From NCBI RefSeq assembly GCF_014396585.1, contig NZ_CP060717.1, forward strand, positions 1,674,001 to 1,738,000: a stretch of DNA of 64,000 bases, in the 5' to 3' direction. The notes below the pieces were generated by a model. The model did no database searches. It worked only from the letters and a program-made list of their open reading frames with translations, and was not told the origin of the DNA. The DNA comes from Sphingomonas rhizophila. Its GTDB lineage: Bacteria; Pseudomonadota; Alphaproteobacteria; Sphingomonadales; Sphingomonadaceae. The translations under genes were made by a program, and so were the position numbers. Positions 11,717-20,159 of the stretch are shown here, piece after piece. How positions within the stretch are numbered: the stretch's first letter is position 1; each line of letters begins with the position of its first letter.

Positions 11717-12687
11717 GCCGCTTCTCTCGTCTGCAACCGGCCGGGCTTGCGTCCGCGCCACAGGATGACGGTCAACTCGCCGCCTTCCAGCCGGTCGATG
11801 CGGTCGACTTCCAACCCTGCCGACGCGAACCAGCCGCGGATCGCATCGTCGGCGAAACCGAGGCGGAGGTGCGCGTCCTGATTGCGGAGTTCCTCGCGGC
11901 CGTGCTGGGCGAAATCGATGACCAGCAAGCGCCCGCCGGGCCGAAGCACCCGGGCTGCTTCGGCAATCGCCGTGCCGGGGGCCTGTGCATAGTGTAGCAC
12001 CTGGTGGAGCAGGATCGAATCCACGCTCCGGTCAGCCAAGGGCAACGAATACATGTCGCCCTGGCGAAGGCTTGCGGACGCGATTCCGGCGGCGTCCAGC
12101 TTGACCCGGGCCAGCCGCAGCATTTCCGAGGAGCGGTCGACGCCGATGGCGCCATCCGACCGATCGGCGAACAATTCCAGCATCCGGCCCGTGCCGGTGC
12201 CGATATCGAGCAAGGTACCGATCGGTTCATCGCCAAGCGCCGAGGCAATCGCGGCCTCAACCTCGCTCTCGGCCACATGGAGCGACCGGATATTGTCCCA
12301 GGTCGCGGCGTGCGCTTCGAAATAGCGGCGCGCCGCCTCCGCCCGGTCGGCCCGAATCGATTCAAGCCTTGCCGCGTCGGATTCGAACAACGCCTCGCTC
12401 GCCGGGTCCACCCATTGGTCGACGAGCGCAAACAGCACCTCGGGCGCCGCGGCGGGCGCGAGGCCGATATAGACCCAGCTTCCTTCCTTGCGACGCTCGA
12501 TCAGCCGCGCCTCGTCCAGCACCCGGATATGGTGCGACACGCGCGGTTGGCTCTGCCCCAGGATCTGCGCCAGTTCCCCTACGGCAAGCTCCATCGTCCG
12601 AAGCAGCGCAAGGATGCGCAGCCGCGACGGATCGGCCAGCGCCTGGAAACGCCCCGCGAGCGGGTGAGGAGAAGGACTTAAGGACAT
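11713..12687 (-). CDS. ArsR-family regulator fused to a SAM-dependent methyltransferase
   Basis: A 324-residue two-domain protein. Residues 10-78 form an ArsR-type winged helix (DPSRLRILALL, recognition helix around QSQPRVSHHIRVL). No metal-binding cysteines of the classical ArsR sensors are seen. From about residue 120 there is a class I methyltransferase with motif I LLDIGTGTGRM (158-170) and the acidic ribose-binding D184 in IGVDRSSEM. It is the first gene of the met operon and is coupled to metF by an ATGA overlap. A regulator that senses SAM or SAH through its methyltransferase fold would fit, as proposed for SahR-type regulators of methionine genes, but that is inference. A palindrome overlaps the start region (12686-12703). 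Confidence 0.88.
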   Translation of the reverse strand: MSLSPSPHPLAGRFQALADPSRLRILALLRTMELAVGELAQILGQSQPRVSHHIRVLDEARLIERRKEGSWVYIGLAPAAAPEVLFALVDQWVDPASEALFESDAARLESIRADRAEAARRYFEAHAATWDNIRSLHVAESEVEAAIASALGDEPIGTLLDIGTGTGRMLELFADRSDGAIGVDRSSEMLRLARVKLDAAGIASASLRQGDMYSLPLADRSVDSILLHQVLHYAQAPGTAIAEAARVLRPGGRLLVIDFAQHGREELRNQDAHLRLGFADDAIRGWFASAGLEVDRIDRLEGGELTVILWRGRKPGRLQTREAA

Positions 12688-12703
12688 AAAGAAGCGCTTA
12701 TAT
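12686..12703. promoter_or_regulatory. Candidate operator of the met operon regulator
   Basis: An imperfect inverted repeat centred on the perfect 8-bp palindrome AAGCGCTT (12692-12699), flanked by AT-rich arms (ATAAAG on one side, CTTATAT on the other). It sits right at the start codon of the ArsR-methyltransferase gene, where binding would block initiation. ArsR proteins usually bind such AT-rich dyads at their own promoters. Function is inferred from position and symmetry only. Confidence 0.4.
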
Positions 12704-12806
12704 CCTAAATCCGGCGCCGGTCGAGTGCAAGCGCGAGAGAAGCTGCATATCCGTTCATCAAAATGGCAATTGCGTGACGAGGGCACTCCCTATATCTCCC
12801 GCCGCT

Positions 12807-12832
12807 GGCCTGACCGTCTTTACGGACAGGCC
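12807..12832 (+). other. Hairpin in the leader of the small lipoprotein gene
   Basis: An 11-bp stem (12807-12817 with 12822-12832, one mismatch) with a CTTT loop. No T tract follows on either strand, so it does not look like a terminator. It lies 56 bases upstream of the lipoprotein start, in the divergent region with the met operon, and may be a 5' leader structure. Confidence 0.4.
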
Positions 12833-12888
12833 GAGCCTGGCGTCGTGTCCTTCAGGGTGCGGCGCGTCATGCAAGGAATGGAACGATC

Positions 12889-13128
12889 ATGAAGAAGGTT
12901 GCACTGACCGTTGCGGTCCTCGCGCTCGGCCTGGCCGCGTGCGAATCGAAGACTGCCGATGCCGTTGAAAATGCGGACGTGACCAACAGCGTCGAGGCGG
13001 ACACCGCCAATGCGCTCGAAGCCACCGACAACGCCGTCGACAACGCTCTCGACGCCACCGCCAATGCTGGCGAAGCCGTCGACAACGCCGCCGCCAACAC
13101 GGTGAACGCTGCCGACAACGCGATGTAA
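12889..13128 (+). CDS. Small Ala/Asn/Asp-rich lipoprotein, unknown function
   Basis: A 79-residue protein with a lipoprotein signal: positive start, hydrophobic stretch and lipobox ending in GLAAC at cysteine 18. The mature part is made almost only of Ala, Asn, Asp, Val, Thr and Glu in a loose repeat of DNA-like units (TDNAVDNALDATANA, VDNAAANTVNAADNA), strongly acidic and predicted helical. Similar small repetitive lipoproteins are common in sphingomonads, without known function. It is followed by a strong terminator, so it is probably a single-gene transcript and could be abundant. No domain is recognised. Confidence 0.8.
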   Translation: MKKVALTVAVLALGLAACESKTADAVENADVTNSVEADTANALEATDNAVDNALDATANAGEAVDNAAANTVNAADNAM

Positions 13129-13165
13129 TTCGCTTGTCTGTCCCTTCGGGGATGGGCGAAAGAGA

Positions 13166-13196
13166 GGCCGTCCGCCTTGTGCGGGCGGCCTTTTTT
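13166..13196 (+). terminator. Rho-independent terminator after small lipoprotein gene
   Basis: A 10-bp stem (13166-13175 with 13181-13190, one G-T pair), 5-base loop and six T residues, 37 bases after the lipoprotein stop. Confidence 0.9.
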
Positions 13197-13215
13197 GATG
13201 CAACGCTGATCCGCG

Positions 13216-13374
13216 ATGACCCGCCTCATCCTCCTCGCCGCCCTCGTGCTTTCGTCATGTGGAGACGATCGGCCGCCTGCGCCGACCGCGGAAGAGAATG
13301 CCCGGCTTGATGCGACCGATCGGATGCTCAACGAGGTCGAGCCGTCGCCCATGACTGAGGGCAATGCGGGCTAG
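13216..13374 (+). CDS. Small putative lipoprotein, unknown function
   Basis: A 52-residue open frame. The first 15 residues (MTRLILLAALVLSSC) form a lipoprotein signal with a lipobox LSSC. The mature part is polar and acidic (CGDDRPPAPTAEENARLDATD) and may be a short helix. It begins 20 bases after the terminator of the preceding lipoprotein, and its TAG stop shares the CTAG with the stop of the convergent DUF1963 gene, an arrangement typical of genuinely convergent genes. No ribosome site of note is seen and no family is recognised, so the call rests on the signal and the fit to its neighbours. Confidence 0.62.
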   Translation: MTRLILLAALVLSSCGDDRPPAPTAEENARLDATDRMLNEVEPSPMTEGNAG

Positions 13375-15395
13375 GGCAGTTCCAGTCGAATTTCCGCCTG
13401 ATCGAAGCGCCCTTGCGCAAGGTCGCGCGGGGAGATGGTGATGAAATAGGCGCCGCCGTCGCCCCACATCCAGTGCATCCCATCGTCAGACGCCAGCTGG
13501 AGCAGCAGCAACATCGCTTGCGGCCCTTCTTCCGGATCGGTCTGAAGCCCGTCGTGATAGCCGCCCATGCGGTGCGGCCGGTTATCGGTCAGCGCGCGCC
13601 AATGCGGCTCGAGCCGTGACCGGATGCCCTCGGGAACCAGCGCGGCCAACGCCGGGTCGGCCTGATAGTCAGCCGCAAGCTCGACCACGCCCGCATTGCG
13701 CCCAGCCTCCGCCAGATCGAGCAGCGACACCGTCCGCTGCACGAGTGAAACCGGAAACTCGGTGTTGCGGCTGGTCCACTCGATCGACCACCCGGCGAAA
13801 CGTTGCCCGTCGAGGTGCATTCGAAGCGCCTCCCAGTCCTCCGGAAGCAGCGGCGTGTCGAGCGGCTGGGCAATGATCTGGTCGCGAACCGCCTCCAGCC
13901 CGGCGATCGCGCCGGCGCGCCAGTCGGCTTCAGCCTTCCGGTCGTGCTCGCAGCGGGCAATGATCGCCTCGCCGTTCGGGTTCTGCACGATAAAGGCGGC
14001 GACCTTCTCGAGTTCGCGCTGGCGATCCTCCGAGATCGATTGCATTCGCGCCTGCAATTCGCGTTCGCGAAGGGTCAGCGGCTCGGGCTTGGCGACAATC
14101 GCACCCCGTCCCACCGACATCCACGCTTCCTCTTGCGCCCGAAGCTCGGGAATGATCGAGGCGACGTAATTCTCGCGTAGCAGCACTTCCCGCTGCGCGG
14201 GCGACGGCGGACGGCCGATGATCCCCTCATCGAGTTCGCGCAGCACGGAATCGATAATGTACAGCGCCCCGCGCCAGCTGAGCGGCGCGTCGGCTTCCGC
14301 TTCCGCCGGTGCGGGATCGACGGGTGCGCCTGCGTAAAGCTGGGCGGCGAAGTCTGGCGGTGTGACGAAGATGCGATTGCCTTCGTCGTAAAGTTGGTTG
14401 GGAACGGCGACGAGGTCGACCGGCCACCTGCGCCAGCGCGTCGGGATGTCGCGAACGGTCCGGCAATGGCGATAGTCGGGGCCCGGTCCTGTTTCTTCAT
14501 CCACGGGCGGCAGGTCGACCGGCGGTTCGCGTTCCGCGCCCCATTCCTCGACATGGACGACCCGAACCAGGCGCGGGTCGTCCCCTTCCGGATCGAGCGG
14601 ATCGAGGAAGAACAGCAGCCAGCCGACGCGCGGGCCGAGCCCGCCCCACAGGTCTGGCGGCAGGTCCTCACACGAAATTTGGGCGACGAAGTGGAGCGGT
14701 CGATCCCCCTCGTCCGCGCGATCCGGTGCGACGGTGCGAGGCCATTCGACGCTGTCGGGCAGGCGCGGCAGTCCGCCAAGCCAGGAGCGCGCCGGACCGG
14801 CGGCCAGCGGGACCTGGCGGCGGAGGACGACGCTCACGTTTTCCTCCACCTCCCTCGGGACATGCGCCGCCTGAAGGTACGGCGGCGGCGCACCTGGCGA
14901 GCGCTTCTTCTTGGTCATCAGGACCAGCGGCGCATGATCCTCGACCGGTTCCGCGGGGGCGCCGTCCAATTCCTCGGGCGGCAGTTCGCCGACGCCGCGT
15001 GGGATGACGAAATCGGCGCCGAGCGTCATTCCTTCGTCGAAGCCGACCGCCGACTCCTGGTCATCGTCGATCGCCCGTTCGTCGGCTTCCATCAGGATTG
15101 TCGGGCGATCGAAGGCTTCTTCGTCGGCGCCGTCACTTCCTTCCGCCTCGTCCGAGGGCTCGCCGTCCGATCTGCCGTCCCAGGGGGTCAAGCCGAGCGC
15201 GGGCCGCGGACGCGGCGGCAGGACGTCGACCGATGGCAATGGCGGCTGGGTCACCAACCCGTCTCCAACGCCGCGGCGGCGACCCAGGTCGATCGTCGGA
15301 TCGGGGACCGGCTGCGAACGATGACGCAGAAGCATGACGGCCAGCACCATCACCACCGCGAGACCGCCTGCGATGATCATGATCGACTGGTCCAT
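13371..15395 (-). CDS. Membrane-anchored DUF1963 (YwqG-like) protein
   Basis: A 674-residue protein with an N-terminal membrane helix (about residues 4-22, SIMIIAGGLAVVMVLAVML), a long acidic proline-rich linker, then a DUF1963/YwqG-like region. This is recognised by WLGGLPRLPDSVEWPR, PLHFVAQISCEDLP, GWLLFFLDP and, near the end, DDGMHWMWGDGGAYFITI. DUF1963 proteins have no settled function. I chose the ATG over a GTG two codons upstream because GGGGTGGGG lies just before it. It is downstream of the PspA-like gene on the same strand (91-base gap), and the two are probably co-transcribed. Confidence 0.8.
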   Translation of the reverse strand: MDQSIMIIAGGLAVVMVLAVMLLRHRSQPVPDPTIDLGRRRGVGDGLVTQPPLPSVDVLPPRPRPALGLTPWDGRSDGEPSDEAEGSDGADEEAFDRPTILMEADERAIDDDQESAVGFDEGMTLGADFVIPRGVGELPPEELDGAPAEPVEDHAPLVLMTKKKRSPGAPPPYLQAAHVPREVEENVSVVLRRQVPLAAGPARSWLGGLPRLPDSVEWPRTVAPDRADEGDRPLHFVAQISCEDLPPDLWGGLGPRVGWLLFFLDPLDPEGDDPRLVRVVHVEEWGAEREPPVDLPPVDEETGPGPDYRHCRTVRDIPTRWRRWPVDLVAVPNQLYDEGNRIFVTPPDFAAQLYAGAPVDPAPAEAEADAPLSWRGALYIIDSVLRELDEGIIGRPPSPAQREVLLRENYVASIIPELRAQEEAWMSVGRGAIVAKPEPLTLRERELQARMQSISEDRQRELEKVAAFIVQNPNGEAIIARCEHDRKAEADWRAGAIAGLEAVRDQIIAQPLDTPLLPEDWEALRMHLDGQRFAGWSIEWTSRNTEFPVSLVQRTVSLLDLAEAGRNAGVVELAADYQADPALAALVPEGIRSRLEPHWRALTDNRPHRMGGYHDGLQTDPEEGPQAMLLLLQLASDDGMHWMWGDGGAYFITISPRDLAQGRFDQAEIRLELP

Positions 15396-15486
15396 CCCCA
15401 CCCCGAACCGTTAGCAAACGATTTCCCAGAGAATGGTTAGCAGCGACTTAATGTAAATTGCCATCGGAAATCGGCAAGGGAATTCA

Positions 15487-16287
15487 CTATCCGGCGCGGC
15501 GCTGTTCCTGCGCGGCGTCGCCAATCGCGTGGGCCTGGGAGAGCCGCGCCAGTTCGCGGTCGATACGGTCGCCCGCCTCGAGCGCAGCGAATGGATCGGC
15601 CAACGATCGGCGGTCGCCCAATGCATGGGCTTCCGCCCGACCCTCGGCTTCGTCGGCGATCCGCTCCAGCCGCGCCAACTCGTGCGAGAACTGCCCGCCC
15701 TTTTCCTCTCCCAGCAGTCGGTTGGTCCGTTCAGCCTGTCCTGCCCGCTCGATGCGGGCGTAGGCGCGCTGCTGTCGGCGGTAGGCTTCAGCCAGTTTCT
15801 GGTGAAGCTTCTCGATGTCCGCTTCATAACCGGCGAGGAGCGCACGGTCGGTACCGAGCTGCTGCTGGAGCGCGACGATGTGATCCTTTGTTTCCAGCCG
15901 TTCGACGATCGCGGCGCGGGCGAGGTCCTGACGTTCCTTCGACAAGGCCAGCGCGGCGCGGTCGGCCCATTCTGCGGCACATTTTTCCAGCCTGGCCAGC
16001 GCCTCGCGTTCGCGGTCAATCGTCCCCCGCAGATTGTCGGCCAGCAACTCTTGCGCGGTGAGGCTTTCTTCCATGTCCTCGGTGAGGGAGTCGATGCTGT
16101 CTGGCTCCGGCTGCTTTTCGCCGCCGAGCACGTTGTATTTGCGAAATTCCTCGTCGGTCCAGGTGTCGCGGCTTTCGCGGCTGCGCCCGATGAACAGCCC
16201 GCCCATCTTGCGCGTGACGTGGCGCAGGCCGCTGTAGACGACCCACAGCCACAACCCGCCCAAGACCAAAGCGAACAACGAATCCAA
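15487..16287 (-). CDS. PspA/IM30-like coiled-coil protein with membrane anchor
   Basis: A 266-residue protein. Residues 3-20 form a hydrophobic helix (LFALVLGGLWLWVVYSGL). From about residue 75 to 230 it is almost pure coiled coil with the PspA pattern: EREALARLEK, WADRAALALSKERQDLARAA, then ELARLERIADEAEGRAEA. PspA and IM30/Vipp1 bind stressed membranes and form large rings; they normally carry a peripheral amphipathic helix at the N-terminus, whereas here a true membrane span seems to replace it. The gene leads a pair with the DUF1963 membrane protein. A membrane-stress role is inferred from the family. Confidence 0.75.
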   Translation of the reverse strand: MDSLFALVLGGLWLWVVYSGLRHVTRKMGGLFIGRSRESRDTWTDEEFRKYNVLGGEKQPEPDSIDSLTEDMEESLTAQELLADNLRGTIDREREALARLEKCAAEWADRAALALSKERQDLARAAIVERLETKDHIVALQQQLGTDRALLAGYEADIEKLHQKLAEAYRRQQRAYARIERAGQAERTNRLLGEEKGGQFSHELARLERIADEAEGRAEAHALGDRRSLADPFAALEAGDRIDRELARLSQAHAIGDAAQEQRRAG

Positions 16288-16362
16288 CGCTTACCCTTCC
16301 CTTGTCGCGCGCCAGCCTAGCGCAATGCGATTATCATTTGGTTGATCGCCGGACAAAAGAAT

Positions 16363-16388
16363 GGGGCCGGTGGATGTCCACCGGCCCC
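16363..16388 (-). terminator. Strong bidirectional hairpin downstream of groEL
   Basis: A perfect 12-bp GC-rich stem (16363-16374 with 16377-16388) with only two bases between the arms. On the minus strand it is followed by ATTCTTTTG, and on the plus strand by TTCTTCGTTT. It lies 125 bases beyond the groEL stop and is the best candidate for the groESL terminator. It may also shield the PspA-like unit from read-through. Confidence 0.7.
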
Positions 16389-16408
16389 TTCTTCGTTTGG
16401 CTAGGTAG

Positions 16409-16435
16409 GACGTCACGGAGTGAATCCGTGACGTC
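16409..16435. repeat. Perfect 11-bp inverted repeat downstream of groEL
   Basis: The arms at 16409-16419 and 16425-16435 are perfectly complementary, with a 5-base loop. No T tract follows. It lies between groEL and the hairpin at 16363-16388 and could stabilise the 3' end of the groESL message or assist termination. Confidence 0.6.
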
Positions 16436-16512
16436 GATCCGGTCGCTGCGCGCCGGTCGGCCGGCCTTCAGCGAGTCCGGGACTAGCGGCTGCTAGCCCC
16501 GGCCGCTTCAGG

Positions 16513-18164
<1,652 letters not shown>

Positions 18165-18217
18165 TCAAAGTCTGGAAGTTCGCAAAGTTCGCGGCATGTG
18201 CCGCTGAAAAATGGAGG

Positions 18218-18505
18218 TCAGCCGACAATCCCGAGGATGTCGCTTTCCTTCATGATGATGAGGTCTTCGCCGTCGACCTTGACCTCGGTGCCCGACCACT
18301 TGCCGAACAGGATGCGGTCGCCGGCCTTGACCTCCAGCGGATGGACCTGGCCCTGCTCGTTGCGGGCCCCGGTGCCGACCGAGACGACTTCGCCTTCCTG
18401 CGGCTTTTCCTTGGCCGAATCCGGGATGATGATCCCGCCGGCGGTCTTTTCCTCGGCCTCGACACGGCGGACGAGGACTCGATCATGAAGCGGCCTGAAA
18501 CCCAT
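18218..18505 (-). CDS. groES: 10-kDa co-chaperonin GroES
   Basis: A complete 95-residue Gro[21 protein letters not shown] at the start, the mobile loop with GGIIIPDSA, and the C-terminal [17 protein letters not shown]. It forms the heptameric lid on GroEL. It is the first gene of groESL and lies 34 bases downstream of a CIRCE operator, so it should be controlled by the HrcA repressor. Confidence 0.97.
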   Translation of the reverse strand: MGFRPLHDRVLVRRVEAEEKTAGGIIIPDSAKEKPQEGEVVSVGTGARNEQGQVHPLEVKAGDRILFGKWSGTEVKVDGEDLIIMKESDILGIVG

Positions 18506-18538
18506 GGTGGTTTGTCCCTTATGTTGAATCGCGTTTCG

Positions 18539-18567
18539 GCTGGCACTCAGGCAATCCGAGTGCCAGC
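18539..18567 (-). promoter_or_regulatory. CIRCE operator (HrcA binding site) of groESL
   Basis: A perfect inverted repeat CTGGCACTC - 9 bases - GAGTGCCAG at 18540-18566, one base pair longer on each side. This matches the CIRCE consensus of 9-bp arms with a 9-base spacer, with GCACTC/GAGTGC strictly kept. It lies 34 bases upstream of groES, the usual position for repression by HrcA. Confidence 0.94.
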
Positions 18568-18644
18568 GATGCGGCGCATATGGGTCGGGCTTTCCTACCC
18601 GTCAATGGCCGGACGAGAGGATTCTTCGGTCGTTTCGATGACCG

Positions 18645-20048
18645 TCAGACGACCGGTGTCACTCGCCCGGCAAGCCCGAGTGAATCCCGCCGGTTCCAGC
18701 GCAGCAGCATCAACAGCGCAACCGCCGCGAGGCCGGCGGCAAGACCCGACCAGATGCCGACCCCCTGCCAGCCCATGACGAATGCGAGCAAAACGCCGAC
18801 GCCGAGCCCGATCACCCAATAGCCGAACAGCGCGAAGATCGCCGGGACGCGGGTATCGTGGAGCCCGCGAAGCATGCCCGCGCCGATCACCTGCGCGCCG
18901 TCGGCGACCTGGAAGATGGCCGCGACGAACAGGAAGCTCACCGCCAGCGCGACGACATGGTCGTTGGCCGGCCCACGATCGAGGAACAGGCCGACCATCG
19001 CCTCGGGCGCGGCGATCATCGCGAGGCCGGTCAGTGCCATAAAGCCGACCCCCAGCGCGAAGGCGGTCCAGCCGGCGCGAGTGATGCCCGGCCGGTCGCC
19101 CCTGCCGAGCGCCAGGCCGACACGGACCGTCGCTGCCTGGCCAAACCCCAGCGGCACCATGAACGACGTCGCCGCGATCTGCAGCGCGATGGCGTGGGCG
19201 GCAACCGACGCGGCATCGATCAGCCCCATCAAATAGGCTGCGGCACTGAACACCCCGCCTTCGAGACCCATCGTCATTCCGATAGGGAAGCCGAGCTTCA
19301 ACAGGCGGCGGAACCGGGGCCAGTCCGGACGCCACCATCGTCCGAACAGGCGGAAGCGGCGAAACTGGCGATCGCGGACGATCACGACGGCAAGGCCGAA
19401 CGCGAGGGCGGTCCAGACGATGCTGCTGCCAAGCCCGCCGCCGAAGATGCCAAGGCGCGGCAGGCCGAAATGTCCGAAGATAAGCGACCAACTGAGCAGC
19501 GCGTTGAGGACGATCCCGGCGATGCTGATGGCGAGGATCCAGCCCGGCCGTTCCATCGCCGACAGGAAATTGCGCATCACCTGGAAAAACAGCCAGCCGC
19601 CAAGCGACCACATGTAGCCGCGCAGGAACAACGCGGCCTGCGCGGCAAGGTCCGGCTGCTGGCCCAGCGCCAGGATGACCGGCTCCGCATTCCACAGGAT
19701 CAGCCACATCGGCACGATCATCATCGCGGTCAGCCACAACCCCTGGCGGAATGTGCGGCGGACATCGCGGACGGCGTTGGACCGTTGGCCCAGCGCGGTC
19801 GCCATCATCGGCGCCGTAGCGGTGAGGATGCCGAGTGCGACGAGCGCCATGGCAAAGGTCAGGTTGAGGCCGAGCGCCGCCGCGGCCAGCTGGTCAGGGC
19901 CCAGCCAGCCCATCAGCACGACGTCAGTCGCCTGGATCAGCGCCATCGTCAGGTTGGACAGGATGAGCGGCCACGCGAGCTTGACCGTGGCGGCGAGTTC
20001 ATCGCGCCAGGCCGATCGGGTCGAGGAAATATCGGCGGGCTGCTCCAT
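18645..20048 (-). CDS. MATE-family multidrug/cation antiporter
   Basis: A 467-residue inner membrane protein with about 12 predicted helices in two similar halves, as in NorM-like MATE exporters. Family marks include WPLILSNLTMALIQATDVVLMGWLG at the start (read in pieces), AAAALGLNLTFAMALVALG, and in the second half GFPIGMTMGLEGGVFSAAAYL and AAHAIALQIAATSFMVPLG. It exports drugs or metabolites using a Na+ or H+ gradient; substrate is unknown. It is divergent from sppA. Confidence 0.9.
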   Translation of the reverse strand: MEQPADISSTRSAWRDELAATVKLAWPLILSNLTMALIQATDVVLMGWLGPDQLAAAALGLNLTFAMALVALGILTATAPMMATALGQRSNAVRDVRRTFRQGLWLTAMMIVPMWLILWNAEPVILALGQQPDLAAQAALFLRGYMWSLGGWLFFQVMRNFLSAMERPGWILAISIAGIVLNALLSWSLIFGHFGLPRLGIFGGGLGSSIVWTALAFGLAVVIVRDRQFRRFRLFGRWWRPDWPRFRRLLKLGFPIGMTMGLEGGVFSAAAYLMGLIDAASVAAHAIALQIAATSFMVPLGFGQAATVRVGLALGRGDRPGITRAGWTAFALGVGFMALTGLAMIAAPEAMVGLFLDRGPANDHVVALAVSFLFVAAIFQVADGAQVIGAGMLRGLHDTRVPAIFALFGYWVIGLGVGVLLAFVMGWQGVGIWSGLAAGLAAVALLMLLRWNRRDSLGLAGRVTPVV

Positions 20049-20159
20049 GGCGTCCGCCTAGGGAAGGCGCCTGCCCGCGTCCAGCGCCGCCGGTCGAAAA
20101 GCGATGGCCGTCCGGCACCGCCTGCGCTAGCCGGTCGGAAAGCCTTGCAAGGAAATGCG

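Noticed and set aside
12600..12890. SAM or cobalamin riboswitch before the met operon
   Set aside because: The leader of the regulator gene is too short and shows no known riboswitch core.
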